Positions 34,859 to 44,729 of a DNA stretch of 63,562 bases are shown in pieces; position 1 is the stretch's first letter; each line of letters opens with the position of its first letter. The stretch covers positions 1 to 63,562 of the forward strand of contig JAUXYJ010000032.1 in the NCBI GenBank assembly GCA_030694465.1, read 5' to 3'. The notes under the pieces are model-generated. The model was not told where the DNA came from and did not search any database. It was given only the letters and a program-made list of their open reading frames with translations. Source of the stretch: Deltaproteobacteria bacterium. Lineage in GTDB: Bacteria > Myxococcota_A > Polyangia > Polyangiales > Ga0077539. Position numbers and translations under genes: made by a program.

Positions 34859-35800
34859 ATGGATCTATTTTTACAAATCATAAAGTCCGACGTTGCCCGC
34901 AAAATTGGCAGCTTTATCTTGGTCGTCACCATCGTCTTGGTGCTGTCCTCGGTGGTCAAAAAGACCATCAAGCGACAGATTGACGACAACAACATCCGCT
35001 ACCGGGCGCAGAAGGGCGTCACGTTTATTTCGTACGTGATTGTCCTCGCGGCGATCGTGTCCGAATTTGGCGGAAAGAGCTCTGGGCTCACCGTCGCGCT
35101 CGGCGCAGGTTCGGCCGGCGTCGCGTTTGCGCTGCAAGAGGTGATCGCCAGCTTCGCGGGCTGGATCGCGATCGCAGCGGGCGGCTTCTACGGCGTCGGA
35201 GACCGTGTACAGGTCGGCGGCATCAAGGGCGACGTGATCGACGTTGGGCTCTTGCGCACCACGCTCATGGAGCTCGGCGGCTGGGTCGACGGGGACCTGT
35301 ACAACGGCCGCATCGTGCGAGTTGCCAACAGCTTTGTCTTCAAAGAGCCAGTGTTTAACTACTCAAGGGACTTTCCGTTCTTGTGGGACGAGATCAAAGT
35401 GCCCGTGAAATATGGCTCGGACTACAAGCGCGCACGGCAGATTCTTGAAGGAATTGTCGAAGAAGAGACTCACGAGTTTAATAAGCAAGCCAAAGGGCGT
35501 TGGGCAGAAGTCGTGAGGCAGTTCAGTATCGAGAACGCCCGCATTGACCCCATGGTGACCCTTATCGCCAACGACAATTGGGTGGAGTTTACCGTGCGCT
35601 ACATCGTCGAGGTCAAAGGTCGCCGCGGGATGAAAGACCGCTTGTTTGACAAGATCCTCGAGCAGTTTGATGCGACCGAGGGACGCGTCGCCTTCGCTTC
35701 GATGACCGTGCACTTGGTCGAGACGCCCACCCTCGATGTGCGCATTCTCCCGATAGAGGCCCCTGTGCCAGCCAAGAGCACGCCCAGCTCCGTGGACTGA
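34859..35800 (+). CDS. MscS-family mechanosensitive channel 2
   Basis: This is a 313-residue protein. It has no signal peptide; two N-terminal helices (GSFILVVTIVLVLSSVV; GVTFISYVIVLAAIVSEFGG) are followed by the pore helix LGAGSAGVAFALQEVIASFAGWIAIAAG and the beta domain GDRVQVGGIKGDVIDVGLLR. The insert GGWVDGDLYNGRIVRVANSF differs from channel 1. It starts 19 bases after the channel 1 stop. Perfect short dyads at 35798-35812 and near 35833 may end the transcript. Confidence 0.9.
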   Translation: MDLFLQIIKSDVARKIGSFILVVTIVLVLSSVVKKTIKRQIDDNNIRYRAQKGVTFISYVIVLAAIVSEFGGKSSGLTVALGAGSAGVAFALQEVIASFAGWIAIAAGGFYGVGDRVQVGGIKGDVIDVGLLRTTLMELGGWVDGDLYNGRIVRVANSFVFKEPVFNYSRDFPFLWDEIKVPVKYGSDYKRARQILEGIVEEETHEFNKQAKGRWAEVVRQFSIENARIDPMVTLIANDNWVEFTVRYIVEVKGRRGMKDRLFDKILEQFDATEGRVAFASMTVHLVETPTLDVRILPIEAPVPAKSTPSSVD

Positions 35801-35850
35801 GCGCAGCGCTCACCCGCGGGCCAAGCGGCAGCCTCAGCGGTCAGCCTGAG
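35798..35850 (+). terminator. Possible hairpin terminator after MscS 2
   Basis: TGAGCGC-a-GCGCTCA (35798-35812) begins at the stop codon, and a second stem CCTCAG/CTGAGG follows. There is no T tract, so termination is only suggested. Confidence 0.35.
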
Positions 35851-35878
35851 GGGCCTCCCGATCTGCTCATCGCACGCC

Positions 35879-35911
35879 ATCAATATGACTGATCGACTCA
35901 ATCATATTGAT
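35879..35911. promoter_or_regulatory. 10-base inverted repeat, AT-rich
   Basis: ATCAATATGA and TCATATTGAT are perfect complements separated by 13 bases. A direct repeat TGATCGA overlaps (35890-35896 and 35908-35914). It is in an AT-rich island of an otherwise GC-rich region, 150 bases before the ice-binding-fold lipoprotein. It could be an operator or a structured leader. Confidence 0.45.
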
Positions 35912-36060
35912 CGAATCCGAGCACGCAACTCCCCGCGCGCGTACTGAATTGTGGCTGATTCTTTGCTGGTTCACAGGGTGGGGCCCGGTGGTTCGGCCTG
36001 TGCATTGTGCCCTTGGTGGAGACTCGTGGCGCTGTCGCGCTGCGGACACAACCGAACCTT

Positions 36061-36915
36061 ATGATCAGCCTAAAGAACTCATTTTGCACTGCCCTTGTCG
36101 GAGTGCTCTTTGCCACGAGCGCGTGTAGCCCCGGAGGGATGCCCCGTTCGGATTCGAGCGTGGACACCGAGGGGGGTGACGCGATGGATCCTGGACCCGA
36201 TGCGCGTGACGCAGCACCCGTGCGGGATGTCCCTCCGTCGGTGCCCGGAAGCGCAGTCAATCTCCACAGCGCAGGCAACTTTGTCATCCTGGCCAAGACG
36301 GGGATCTCGAACGTGCCGCAGTCGGCGATCACCGGCGACATCGGGGTGAGCCCCGCAGCGGCGACCTATCTCACTGGGTTTTCGCTCACCGCGGACCGGA
36401 CCAATGAGTTCTCAACGTCGCCGCAGCTCACAGGCCGCGCCTACGCATCGGACTACGCAGCGCCCACACCCGCGAACCTCACCGCGGCGGTGAGCGACAT
36501 GGAGACAGCGTTTACCGACGCAGCGGGCCGCGCAGCCAACGTGACCGAGCTCGGCGCGGGCAACATCGGCGGCATGACCCTGCGCCCTGCCGTCTATGCT
36601 TGGGGCACGGGGCTGTTGATCCCAACCAACGTCACGCTCAATGGCTCAGCCACCGATGTCTGGATCTTTCAGATCGCCCAGAACCTCACGATCGCCAATG
36701 GCGTGCGCGTGGTCCTCTCCGGCGGCGCCGTCCCGCAAAACGTCTTCTGGCAGGTCGCAGGGAGCGTCTCGATCGGCACGACCGCGCACTGCGAGGGCGT
36801 GATCTTGACCCGCACCGCGGTCACTCTGCGCACAGGCGCGACGCTCAACGGCAGAATCTTTGCGCAGACCGCTGTCAACCTCGACGGCGCGACGGTCACT
36901 CAGCCCGCTCGCTAG
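36061..36915 (+). CDS. Lipoprotein with ice-binding-like (DUF3494) domain
   Basis: This is a 284-residue protein from ATG 36061 with lipobox ATSAC (Cys22). After an Asp/Pro linker (residues 30-58) the chain is a beta-solenoid of the DUF3494 type: NFVILAKTGISNVPQSAITGDIGVSP, TPANLTAAVSDMETAFTDAAGR, ELGAGNIGGMTLRPAVYAWG, DVWIFQIAQNLTIANGVRVVLSGGA, NVFWQVAGSVSIGTTAHCEGVIL and GRIFAQTAVNLDGATV. These blocks are strongly characteristic of this family, whose members in cold-adapted microbes bind ice; many homologs act as adhesins. Ice binding here is unproven. Confidence 0.88.
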   Translation: MISLKNSFCTALVGVLFATSACSPGGMPRSDSSVDTEGGDAMDPGPDARDAAPVRDVPPSVPGSAVNLHSAGNFVILAKTGISNVPQSAITGDIGVSPAAATYLTGFSLTADRTNEFSTSPQLTGRAYASDYAAPTPANLTAAVSDMETAFTDAAGRAANVTELGAGNIGGMTLRPAVYAWGTGLLIPTNVTLNGSATDVWIFQIAQNLTIANGVRVVLSGGAVPQNVFWQVAGSVSIGTTAHCEGVILTRTAVTLRTGATLNGRIFAQTAVNLDGATVTQPAR

Positions 36916-36929
36916 CCCACGGAGGGTGC

Positions 36930-37163
36930 CTAGACCGCGGGCGCTGCGTCACTCGCGTCGATCACAATCCCGGCCGCCGTGAGGCTCTCGACGGGGTTGT
37001 GCCCGACGCGCCGAAACCACTCTGCGAGCCGCGCGCTGAGCCCACGAACAATCCCGATCGCGAGGATCGCGGCGACGATCTCGACCACCGACGAGATGGC
37101 CATCCCGCTGTTTCGTGCAGAGATGTGTGCCAAGGTTGTACCGGTGCTGCGGCTCGTGATCAC
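36930..37163 (-). CDS. Small membrane protein, second of overlapping pair
   Basis: This is a 77-residue product from GTG 37163, which overlaps the upstream TGA by four bases (GTGA). One helix (MAISSVVEIVAAILAIGIVRGL) is followed by SARLAEWFRRVGHNP and a polar tail. Together with the previous small ORF it resembles a two-helix DUF4282-like protein, so the two may be halves of one split gene. It lies in a 570-base gap on the opposite strand from its neighbours. Confidence 0.45.
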   Translation of the reverse strand: MITSRSTGTTLAHISARNSGMAISSVVEIVAAILAIGIVRGLSARLAEWFRRVGHNPVESLTAAGIVIDASDAAPAV

Positions 37164-37363
37164 CGCAAGAAGAGCATCCCCGTCACAACGAGCAGCACCA
37201 AGATCCCCACTGAGACATACCGAATCAATGAGTCGCTGAGATCAAAGAGCGACACGAGACGGAGCCAGGGGACTCTTGCACGCGCGAAATCATAGCGTTT
37301 TGCCACACGGATACGCTCATGCTCGCAAAGCGCCAGAAGGCTGTCAGCCCAAGCGCAAGCCAT
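37160..37363 (-). CDS. Small membrane protein, first of overlapping pair
   Basis: This is a 67-residue product from ATG 37363. A soluble start (MACAWADSLLALCEHERIRVAK) leads to LVSLFDLSDSLIRYVSVGIL and one helix. The stop is in the GTGA overlap with the next ORF. A one-base frame slip there would join the two ORFs, giving the order helix, helix, Arg-rich end. Confidence 0.45.
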   Translation of the reverse strand: MACAWADSLLALCEHERIRVAKRYDFARARVPWLRLVSLFDLSDSLIRYVSVGILVLLVVTGMLFLR

Positions 37364-37486
37364 GACTTCACGCCCCCGGCTTCTGCGATACGTTCTCGCG
37401 TGTGAACCCGTGGAGCCGCTGAGTTGCCCCACGTGTCTTATCTCAAAGCTCACCCCGAGCGCTCCTGACTCACTCCAGAGATCCCT

Positions 37487-38353
37487 ATGTTCGACATCGC
37501 CTCGTACTCGGTCACGATCAGCGGCAAGCCCATCACGCTGCTCTCTCTCGCGACAGGCATTGTCGTACTCGTCGGTGGCTTCTACCTCGCGCGGCAGCTC
37601 ACCAAGCGCGCTGAGAAGCGCCTAGGACAGGGCCCCAACGAGCCGCGGTGGAAGTCTACGTCTGCACGAATCCTCGGTGTTTTGCTGCGTGTCTTCGCGA
37701 TCGCGGCGGCGCTACAGGTCACCGGCATCGACGTCAGCACCCTCTTCGCAGCGAGCGCCGTGCTCGCCGTCGGAGTGGGCATCGCGCTGCAAAAAGTCGC
37801 CGAGAACTTTGTCTCAGGGCTCATCCTCTTCGTCGAGCGCACGGTGCGCGAGGGAGACATCATTGAGATCACCGGCATCATGGCGCGTGTGCGCGAAATC
37901 GGTGTGCGATCGACCATCGTGCAGACCATCGACGATTACGAGATCATCGTGCCCAACAGCTTGCTCGTGCAGGCGCCTGTGACGAACTACACGCTTCACG
38001 AGCGATTTGCCAGGCTTCGCGTGAGCGTAGGGGTCTCGTACGCGAGCGATCTTAACGTCGTGCGCGCGGTCCTGGAGAAGGTCGCGCGAGAGCTACCGTG
38101 GCGCTCAAGCGAGAAAGACCCTGTGATTTTACTTGTAGAGTTCGGAACGTCGTCCATCGACTACAACATCAGCGTGTGGACCGAGGACGCGTGGGGCATC
38201 GCGTTGGGTCGGTCCAAGCTCCGCGAGGCGATCTGGCAAGCGCTGCGTGAAGCGAAGATCGAGATCCCGTTTCCGCAGCTTGATTTGCACGTAGATCGCG
38301 ATCTTCGCGAGGCCGTCACGCGCGCATACACGCTCCCCGTCGCGAGCGCCTAG
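37487..38353 (+). CDS. MscS-family mechanosensitive channel 3
   Basis: This is a 288-residue protein from ATG 37487. Three helices precede the pore signature LAVGVGIALQKVAENFVSGLILFVERTV. The beta domain has GDIIEITGIMARVREIGVRSTIVQTIDDYEIIVPNSLL and the cage continues with NYTLHERFARLRVSVGVSYASDL. Its sequence is not closer to channel 1 or 2 than typical family members are. It is separated from them by the ice-binding-fold lipoprotein and the small ORF pair. Confidence 0.9.
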   Translation: MFDIASYSVTISGKPITLLSLATGIVVLVGGFYLARQLTKRAEKRLGQGPNEPRWKSTSARILGVLLRVFAIAAALQVTGIDVSTLFAASAVLAVGVGIALQKVAENFVSGLILFVERTVREGDIIEITGIMARVREIGVRSTIVQTIDDYEIIVPNSLLVQAPVTNYTLHERFARLRVSVGVSYASDLNVVRAVLEKVARELPWRSSEKDPVILLVEFGTSSIDYNISVWTEDAWGIALGRSKLREAIWQALREAKIEIPFPQLDLHVDRDLREAVTRAYTLPVASA

Positions 38354-38402
38354 CGACGCTCACACGCGGCGATTCGTGCCCCCGAGAGACTCGCGCCAGA
38401 GG

Positions 38403-41126
38403 CTATGAGCGGGCGAGGTTGCGAAGAACGGTCTGCAAAATACCACCGTTTTTGTAGTACAGAACGTCCACCGGGGTGTCCAAGCGTGTGATCGTGTCAA
38501 ACACGACCTTGGTGCCATCTTCGCGCGTCGCCGTCACCGTGACACGCTGACGCGACTCGATCGCGTCGCTCACCGGGATGTCAAAGCTCTCGCGGCCGTT
38601 GAGCCCGAGCGACTCTGCGGTCTTGCCATCGGCGTACACCAAGGGCAGCACGCCCATGCCTACGAGGTTGGCGCGATGAATGCGCTCGAAGCTCTCTGCG
38701 ATCACCGCGCGCACGCCGAGCAAGAGCGTGCCCTTGGCGGCCCAGTCACGCGACGACCCGGTGCCATACTCTTTGCCCGCGAGCACGATGAGCGCGGTGT
38801 TTTCGCTCTTGTAGCGCTCGGCTACGTCGAAGATCGCGCCCTGCGTTTTGCTTGGCAGATGCACGCTCATGCCGCCCTCGACGCCGTCGAGCAAGAGGTT
38901 CTTGAGGCGGATGTTAGCGAAGGTCCCGCGGACCATCACGCGGTCGTTGCCGCGCCGTGCGCCGTACGAGTTAAAGTCGACTTTGCTCACGCCGCGCGCT
39001 TCGAGGTACGCGCCTGCGGGAGAGTCTTTGGCGATGTCGCCCGCGGGCGAGATGTGGTCGGTCGTGACCGAGTCACCGAGCAGCGCGAGCACGCGCGCGT
39101 TGGCGATGGTGGTCAGCGGCGCGGGCTCTTGGGTCAAGCCCATGAAGAACGGCGGCTCTTGGATGTACGTGCTCGATTCGTCAAACGTGTAGAGCTCGAC
39201 GGCGTCGGCCTTGATCGCGTTCCACTCGTCCGAGCCCTGAAAGACGTCGCCGTACGAGCGCTCGAACATCGCCGGGGTGATGCTCTTCTCGACGACGTTG
39301 GCGACCTCTTCTTGCGAGGGCCAAATGTCTTTAAGAAACACGGGCTTACCGTCGCTGCCTGTGCCCAGCGCGTCCGTCGTGAGGTCAATGTCCGTCGTGC
39401 CCGCGATCGCGTACGCGACCACCAAGGGCGGCGACGCGAGGTAGTTTGCCTTCACGTGGGGGTTGATTCGGCCCTCAAAGTTTCGGTTGCCAGACAACAC
39501 CGACGACGCCACAAGGTTGCCCGCGACGATGGCCTTTGAGACCTCTTCGGGGAGCGGTCCACTATTGCCGATGCACGTGGTGCAGCCGTAGCCCACGACG
39601 TGAAACTTGAGCGCCTCGAGCGAGGCCAAGAGCCCGCTCTCGCGGAGGTACTCGGTGACGACCTTGGAGCCTGGTGCAAGCGAGGTCTTGACCCAGGGCT
39701 TCACATTGAGCCCCTTGGCGAGGGCTTTTTGTGCGACGAGCCCTGCGGCCATCATCACCGAGGGATTGGACGTGTTCGTGCACGACGTGATGGCGGCGAT
39801 AACCACCGCGCCGTGAGTGATTTCACTGGTAGATCCGTCCGCGTTCGAGACCGTGGCCTTGCTCGCGAGCTGTGTCTCACTGAGCGCAAACCCGCGGTCT
39901 TTGACCGATGCGCGCAGACCTTTTTGCCACGCGGTCTTCATGTTTGAGAGCGCGATGCGGTCTTGTGGGCGCTTGGGCCCTGCGAGCGAGGGCTCAACCG
40001 TTGAGAGGTCAAACTCGACGGTGCTTGTGTAGACCGGGTCGGGGCTGTTCTCGTCGCGCCAGAGGCCCTGGGCCTTGCAGTACGCTTCGACGCGCGCGGC
40101 GGCCTTGGTGCGGCCCGTGCGGCGCATGTACGCCACCGTGATCTCGTCCACCGGAAAGAAGCCCATCGTGGCGCCGTACTCGGGCGCCATGTTCGCGATC
40201 GTGGCGCGATCTGCGAGCGGCAAGGTGCTCAGCGCGGGGCCGTAGAACTCGACAAACTTGTCGACCACGCCCTTGCTGCGCAGGATCTCGGTGACGGTGA
40301 GAACGAGATCGGTCGCGGTGACTCCCTCGCGGAGCTTGCCCGAGAGCTTCATGCCCACGACCTTGGGGGTGACCATGTACATGGGCTGGCCCAACATGGC
40401 GGCTTCGGCTTCGATCCCGCCGACGCCCCAGCCGAGCACGCCGAGGCCGTTGATCATGGTGGTGTGCGAGTCCGTACCGACGAGCGTATCGGGGTAGGCG
40501 ATCTTGCCTTTTTCGTCGGTGCCGAGCATCACGCCCTCGGCGAGAAACTCGAGGTTGACTTGGTGGACGATGCCCGTCGCGGGAGGGACCGCGCGAAAGT
40601 TATCCACGGATTTTTGCGCCCACTTCAAGAACTCGTAGCGCTCTTGGTTGCGCTTGAACTCAAGCCGCGCGTTGAGACCAAGGGACTCAGGGCGGCCGAA
40701 GTCGTCAATCTGCACCGAGTGATCAATGACCAAATCGACGGGGACCAGCGGGTTGATCTTCTTGGGATCGCCGCCCATACGAGCCACCGCGGACCGCATC
40801 GCCGCGATGTCTACACACACCGGAACTCCGGTAAAATCCTGAAGAATCACGCGCGCCGGCTTAAACGGCAGCTCGACCTGCTCGGGCTCGGCCGCGTTCC
40901 AGTTGGCGATGCGGCGGACGTCTTCTTCGGTGACGGTGAAGCCGTCGCAGTTGCGCAAGACAGCTTCGAGCAAAATGCGGATCGAGTAGGGCAAGGTCTT
41001 GAGCTTCGGCGCGATGCCGTCCTGCTCGAGCTTGCTCAGCTTGTAGATTCCGAGCGACTCACCCTCAAGGGTGAGCGTGTCTCGGGCGCCGAATGGATCG
41101 AAGGTCTTGCCGGGGGTGTTAGTCAT
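38403..41126 (-). CDS. acnA: Aconitate hydratase A
   Basis: This is a 907-residue TCA-cycle enzyme with a [4Fe-4S] cluster. ATG 41126 ([18 protein letters not shown]) is chosen over 41159. The cluster ligands are in [13 protein letters not shown] (one Cys) and [14 protein letters not shown] (two Cys). Other motifs are [31 protein letters not shown] and [15 protein letters not shown]. Length and order match AcnA/IRP-type aconitases. It converges with the third MscS. Confidence 0.96.
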   Translation of the reverse strand: MTNTPGKTFDPFGARDTLTLEGESLGIYKLSKLEQDGIAPKLKTLPYSIRILLEAVLRNCDGFTVTEEDVRRIANWNAAEPEQVELPFKPARVILQDFTGVPVCVDIAAMRSAVARMGGDPKKINPLVPVDLVIDHSVQIDDFGRPESLGLNARLEFKRNQERYEFLKWAQKSVDNFRAVPPATGIVHQVNLEFLAEGVMLGTDEKGKIAYPDTLVGTDSHTTMINGLGVLGWGVGGIEAEAAMLGQPMYMVTPKVVGMKLSGKLREGVTATDLVLTVTEILRSKGVVDKFVEFYGPALSTLPLADRATIANMAPEYGATMGFFPVDEITVAYMRRTGRTKAAARVEAYCKAQGLWRDENSPDPVYTSTVEFDLSTVEPSLAGPKRPQDRIALSNMKTAWQKGLRASVKDRGFALSETQLASKATVSNADGSTSEITHGAVVIAAITSCTNTSNPSVMMAAGLVAQKALAKGLNVKPWVKTSLAPGSKVVTEYLRESGLLASLEALKFHVVGYGCTTCIGNSGPLPEEVSKAIVAGNLVASSVLSGNRNFEGRINPHVKANYLASPPLVVAYAIAGTTDIDLTTDALGTGSDGKPVFLKDIWPSQEEVANVVEKSITPAMFERSYGDVFQGSDEWNAIKADAVELYTFDESSTYIQEPPFFMGLTQEPAPLTTIANARVLALLGDSVTTDHISPAGDIAKDSPAGAYLEARGVSKVDFNSYGARRGNDRVMVRGTFANIRLKNLLLDGVEGGMSVHLPSKTQGAIFDVAERYKSENTALIVLAGKEYGTGSSRDWAAKGTLLLGVRAVIAESFERIHRANLVGMGVLPLVYADGKTAESLGLNGRESFDIPVSDAIESRQRVTVTATREDGTKVVFDTITRLDTPVDVLYYKNGGILQTVLRNLARS

Positions 41127-41363
41127 TGCAAGCGGCAATTTGCCCGACTTCGTCACCACGTCAATGTAACTCGGACGCTCGTTGCTTCAAACGCCCGCAG
41201 CTGTGGCCCACACACCTGAGGGACGCATCGCTACAATCGCTGCGAATTCACAGGATGATCGGGATTTTACCTCGCGCGCGTCGCCCCGGTGCGTTGGGTC
41301 CGTGTTGTAGAAGCATCAGAAATCTCGATGGATCTCGGCGCTCCCATCACGGTGACTTATGGC

Positions 41364-43646
41364 TTAGCGCGCGATGACTTGGCCAAAGGACGCCCCCGAT
41401 TGGAGCATTGTGGGGCTCATATCACCGACGGAGGTGATCATTGGCGGAGTGCCCACCACGCTCAGCAACAGGATCCGCCCAGAGCCTGAGAGGTAGCCAG
41501 TATCACCCACCGCGACCACCTGCCCCGAGAGCGTTGGCAGCGGACCGAGGTTCGTCATCGCGAGGCCAAAGGTGCCGGTCATCATGGACGAAGACGACTC
41601 CAGCGTGGCCCCCAGCGTCAGCGTCGACGCGTTGAGCCCAAAGATCTTGATGAACCCCTCCATGAACCCAGGTTCGCCAACCATCATCGCGTCACGCCCT
41701 GACATGCCCAGTCGGTGAAGCGGCACCAACGATGCCCCGAGGCTGGCCGCCGTACGTGCTGGGCCAAGCTGCACCGGGGCAGACGCGGTCACCAGCCCCG
41801 TGGCCGAGCCCAACAGCACCGTCACGGCACCGTCGCCAGTCCCCATGTTGTTGCCATCAGAAGAGTGCACGAGCACGTCTGCGAAGCCATCTGCGTTGTA
41901 GTCCCCATCGCAGGTCACCAAGGCCCCGAAGCCCCCTTGCGCGACCATCAGCGAGGTTGGGCTTGGCCTAATCAGCGTGGGCACCGCCGAGAGGCCAGAC
42001 GAGCTGCCTAGGTACACATAAATTTCGCCGATCACTGCCTCGTTGCCTGGTGCGCCGATGATCGCGTCGTCAAAGCCGTCGCCGTTGATGTCGCAGCCCG
42101 CGGCGATCGTCGCGCCAAAGCGCTCCTCGGACCCCATGGGCTTAGGGATAAGTGTTCCCATAGTGGGCAAGCCGCCGATGCTGCCCGCAAAGAGAAACAC
42201 GCTCTCTTCGGCGCCAACCAGCACATCGACGAAGCCATCGTTGTTGAAGTCACCCGAGGCCAAGCGCTCGCCAAAATTGTTCACCATGCCGGCTCCGGCA
42301 GGTCCGAGCAGGGGGCCCCCAGAGTGCACGCGCAAGGCGTTGCTCGCGCGGTCCCACTGGTACCGATGGACGCTTGAGGGCGCGGACGGGCCGCTGCCCA
42401 CGTCGCTCACGAGAAGATCAAAGAAGCCGTCATTTCCTTCGTCCGCGAGAAAATGAAGGGCGAGCCCATAACCCCCAAGGCTGCCCATGGGAGCGGCCAT
42501 TTCAGTGAACACGCGCGGCGTGATCGCGCCTCGCATAAGGTAAAGCCGCGGGTCGCTCCCACGGGTGCTCGTGACCAAATCGCCGACGCCATCGCCGTCA
42601 AAATCAGGGAGGGTCCCGAGACGGCTCGTCGCGCTTGTCCCAGCGCGATCAATCACGACTCTGCGCCATGAATGTGCAGGCCCCACGACCGCACTTGGCG
42701 AGGTATTTTGCACCAAACGGGTACGCCAATAGTACATGCCAGCGCTCCCCACGCTCGGCAACGTCGCGGTCTGCACATTGGTGCACGTCGCGGGTGTGAG
42801 GACCTGATTTGCGATGATCGGGCTGCTGCACTCATTGGTGGGCATCAGGTTCGCAGCAGCACACACCTCGACGCGGAGCAATTGCGCGCTGGTGCAGCTC
42901 CTGTCGGGCCGCACCGCGAGACGCACTGCGCTGCCCGTGTAGCGACTATTCGTGCGCGGAAACACTGGTGAAATCTCGTTAAACACAGGAGGAGGCCCTG
43001 AGTCCTCGCTGAGGACGTCCGGAGCGCTCGCGTCCATGCCCGCCTCAGCGTCCATCCCTGCGTCCATCCCTGCGTCCATGGGCGTGGGCCCCGCGTCAAA
43101 CACTGGAGCGCCGGCGTCGGGCTCGTAGGTGCTCAGCGCGGTGCGTTCGACCAGCACACACGGCGCGGCCGGATCAGCGCTACCACAGGTGAAGCGTTCG
43201 CCCATCGCGGTGCACTGCGCGATCACCTCGGGACGCGTACATTGATAGGGAATAAACAGCTCAAGTTGACGCCAAGCCCCTGGCGAAAACGTCGCGCGCG
43301 CCCGCGTCTCGAAGGGACTGAGTCCGCTCGCCATGGTCCCTCGCACAGTGAGTGTCACGTCCAGCGAGGTCACCGCCCCGAGCGGATCAAAGACAAGCGA
43401 GGCCGGAAACGTCCGCGCTGCACCGGTGAGGTCACGCGCGCCATAGGTCGCATCAAGCCACCTCTCGCTGGCACCGCCCGGGCGAAGCACGAGCCCCGTC
43501 ACGGTGATGCTGTCAAGCTGCGCGATGGGATAGTCGGTGCCGACCCAGACCACGATGGCCGTGCGCTGACGGGGCGGACACGCGGTGAGAGAGACGGCCG
43601 AGAGAGTGCAAATCGCAGCGAATTTCCAGCCATTTTTCTTATGCAT
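41364..43646 (-). CDS. FG-GAP repeat lipoprotein
   Basis: This is a 760-residue protein from ATG 43646, lipobox SLTAC (Cys23). An ATG at 43682 overlaps the upstream stop (ATGA) and would add 12 residues. After a beta domain and an Asp/Met/Ala linker (PMDAGMDAGMDAEAGMD) the C-terminal 400 residues contain repeated FG-GAP units: LGTLPDFDGDGVGDLVTSTR, ERLASGDFNNDGFVDVLVGA, GAGCDINGDGFDDAIIGAP-like and CDGDYNADGFADVLVHS. These form a seven-bladed calcium-binding beta-propeller, as in integrin alpha chains. It probably presents a ligand-binding surface. It is the last gene of the kinase-PEGA-FG-GAP run. Confidence 0.85.
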   Translation of the reverse strand: MHKKNGWKFAAICTLSAVSLTACPPRQRTAIVVWVGTDYPIAQLDSITVTGLVLRPGGASERWLDATYGARDLTGAARTFPASLVFDPLGAVTSLDVTLTVRGTMASGLSPFETRARATFSPGAWRQLELFIPYQCTRPEVIAQCTAMGERFTCGSADPAAPCVLVERTALSTYEPDAGAPVFDAGPTPMDAGMDAGMDAEAGMDASAPDVLSEDSGPPPVFNEISPVFPRTNSRYTGSAVRLAVRPDRSCTSAQLLRVEVCAAANLMPTNECSSPIIANQVLTPATCTNVQTATLPSVGSAGMYYWRTRLVQNTSPSAVVGPAHSWRRVVIDRAGTSATSRLGTLPDFDGDGVGDLVTSTRGSDPRLYLMRGAITPRVFTEMAAPMGSLGGYGLALHFLADEGNDGFFDLLVSDVGSGPSAPSSVHRYQWDRASNALRVHSGGPLLGPAGAGMVNNFGERLASGDFNNDGFVDVLVGAEESVFLFAGSIGGLPTMGTLIPKPMGSEERFGATIAAGCDINGDGFDDAIIGAPGNEAVIGEIYVYLGSSSGLSAVPTLIRPSPTSLMVAQGGFGALVTCDGDYNADGFADVLVHSSDGNNMGTGDGAVTVLLGSATGLVTASAPVQLGPARTAASLGASLVPLHRLGMSGRDAMMVGEPGFMEGFIKIFGLNASTLTLGATLESSSSMMTGTFGLAMTNLGPLPTLSGQVVAVGDTGYLSGSGRILLLSVVGTPPMITSVGDMSPTMLQSGASFGQVIAR

Positions 43647-43678
43647 GCTCAGTGATCCCTTGCCTTGCGCGTGTGAAG

Positions 43679-44647
43679 TCATGGCGTCCTCATCGAGGTC
43701 GTGGCGCAGTTAAGACAGTTGGTCGGCATCGGGCCGATTTCGCCACGGGTCGCGTCCGCGACACCCCAGATCGCGAGCCCGACCGCCGCGGCAGACACCC
43801 CGCCGATCACAGGCCCGAGCCACACCCACGGGTTCGATCGCGTCCGTTGCATCACCGCCTCAACACGCACCAGGCCCGTCCCGCCGACCCTCACATCGCG
43901 CCGAAGCGTGACATGCCCAGGCGCGCTGACCTCGATATGGTGCATGCCCATGTTGACTCTTTGTTCGACAATTCCCACGCCGCGCATGCGTCCATCGATG
44001 CTCACAGAGGCCTCAAGGACCGAGGGCTCGATGCGCAGTCGCCCCGCGTCATCAATGATCGCGAGCGTGATCGGCAGCGCGGTCTGAGCACCCGACTCAA
44101 AGTTCATCTCGAGGTGCTGCGGTCGATAGCCCTCGCGGCTCACATCAATCCCGTGGCGCCCAGGATCAAGCAACATCGCGCCGTTTTCGCGCGAGGGCTC
44201 GTGGCCGTCGACCCGCACAAGGCAATCCTCCGGAGCGCATCGCACGGTCAAACGCACGATGCTCGCGCGCAGCCGTGCCTGCTCAGTGCGCGCGTCTTGT
44301 TGGCGTTCTTCGGGGGTATTTCCTGGGTTTGCGAGAAATCGGTCGAGCGTCGAGACCGCGTCGAGGTGGCGCCCAAGCCCTCGGTACGCGAAGGCCAAAT
44401 TGAAGAGCACCACCGGCACTGGGTTGAGCCGAAACGACTCTTCGAACGCGCTCGCTGCGGTCGCAAATTGTGAATCGTTGAGCGCCTCGATCCCGCGTTC
44501 AAATGTTGTGCGAGCCTGCATTTCTTCAGGTGAAATTACCGGAGCCACCACAGGAGCGGTGGCCTGAGGTGTGCGCTGAGACAACGCTGTCTGCGGCAAG
44601 AGCAAGAGTGCGAGAAGGCATGCGCCGCGTGCGATGGGACGATTCAC
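43679..44647 (-). CDS. Secreted TPR and PEGA domain protein
   Basis: This is a 322-residue periplasmic protein. Signal peptide ARGACLLALLLLPQTALSQ is followed by TPR-like helices (TFERGIEALNDSQFATAASA; RLNPVPVVLFNLAFAYRGLG), then two PEGA-like beta units (VRVDGHEPSRENGAMLLDPG; SVSIDGRMRGVGIVEQRVNM). One hydrophobic segment near the C-terminus (WLGPVIGGVSAAAVGLAIWG) suggests membrane attachment. The stop overlaps the alternative start of the FG-GAP gene. The kinase gene is 82 bases upstream. Confidence 0.82.
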   Translation of the reverse strand: MNRPIARGACLLALLLLPQTALSQRTPQATAPVVAPVISPEEMQARTTFERGIEALNDSQFATAASAFEESFRLNPVPVVLFNLAFAYRGLGRHLDAVSTLDRFLANPGNTPEERQQDARTEQARLRASIVRLTVRCAPEDCLVRVDGHEPSRENGAMLLDPGRHGIDVSREGYRPQHLEMNFESGAQTALPITLAIIDDAGRLRIEPSVLEASVSIDGRMRGVGIVEQRVNMGMHHIEVSAPGHVTLRRDVRVGGTGLVRVEAVMQRTRSNPWVWLGPVIGGVSAAAVGLAIWGVADATRGEIGPMPTNCLNCATTSMRTP

Positions 44648-44729
44648 AGGTCAGAGTCTCCTTGTGTGAGCCATGTGCGCTCACATGGTAGGCCCGCAAC
44701 AATCCCGGCACAGTGCGCCCCTGGCAAGC

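Noticed and set aside
35798..36060. Small RNA gene in the gap after MscS 2
   Set aside because: Hairpins and an inverted repeat are present, but no promoter with terminator could be put together into a transcript.
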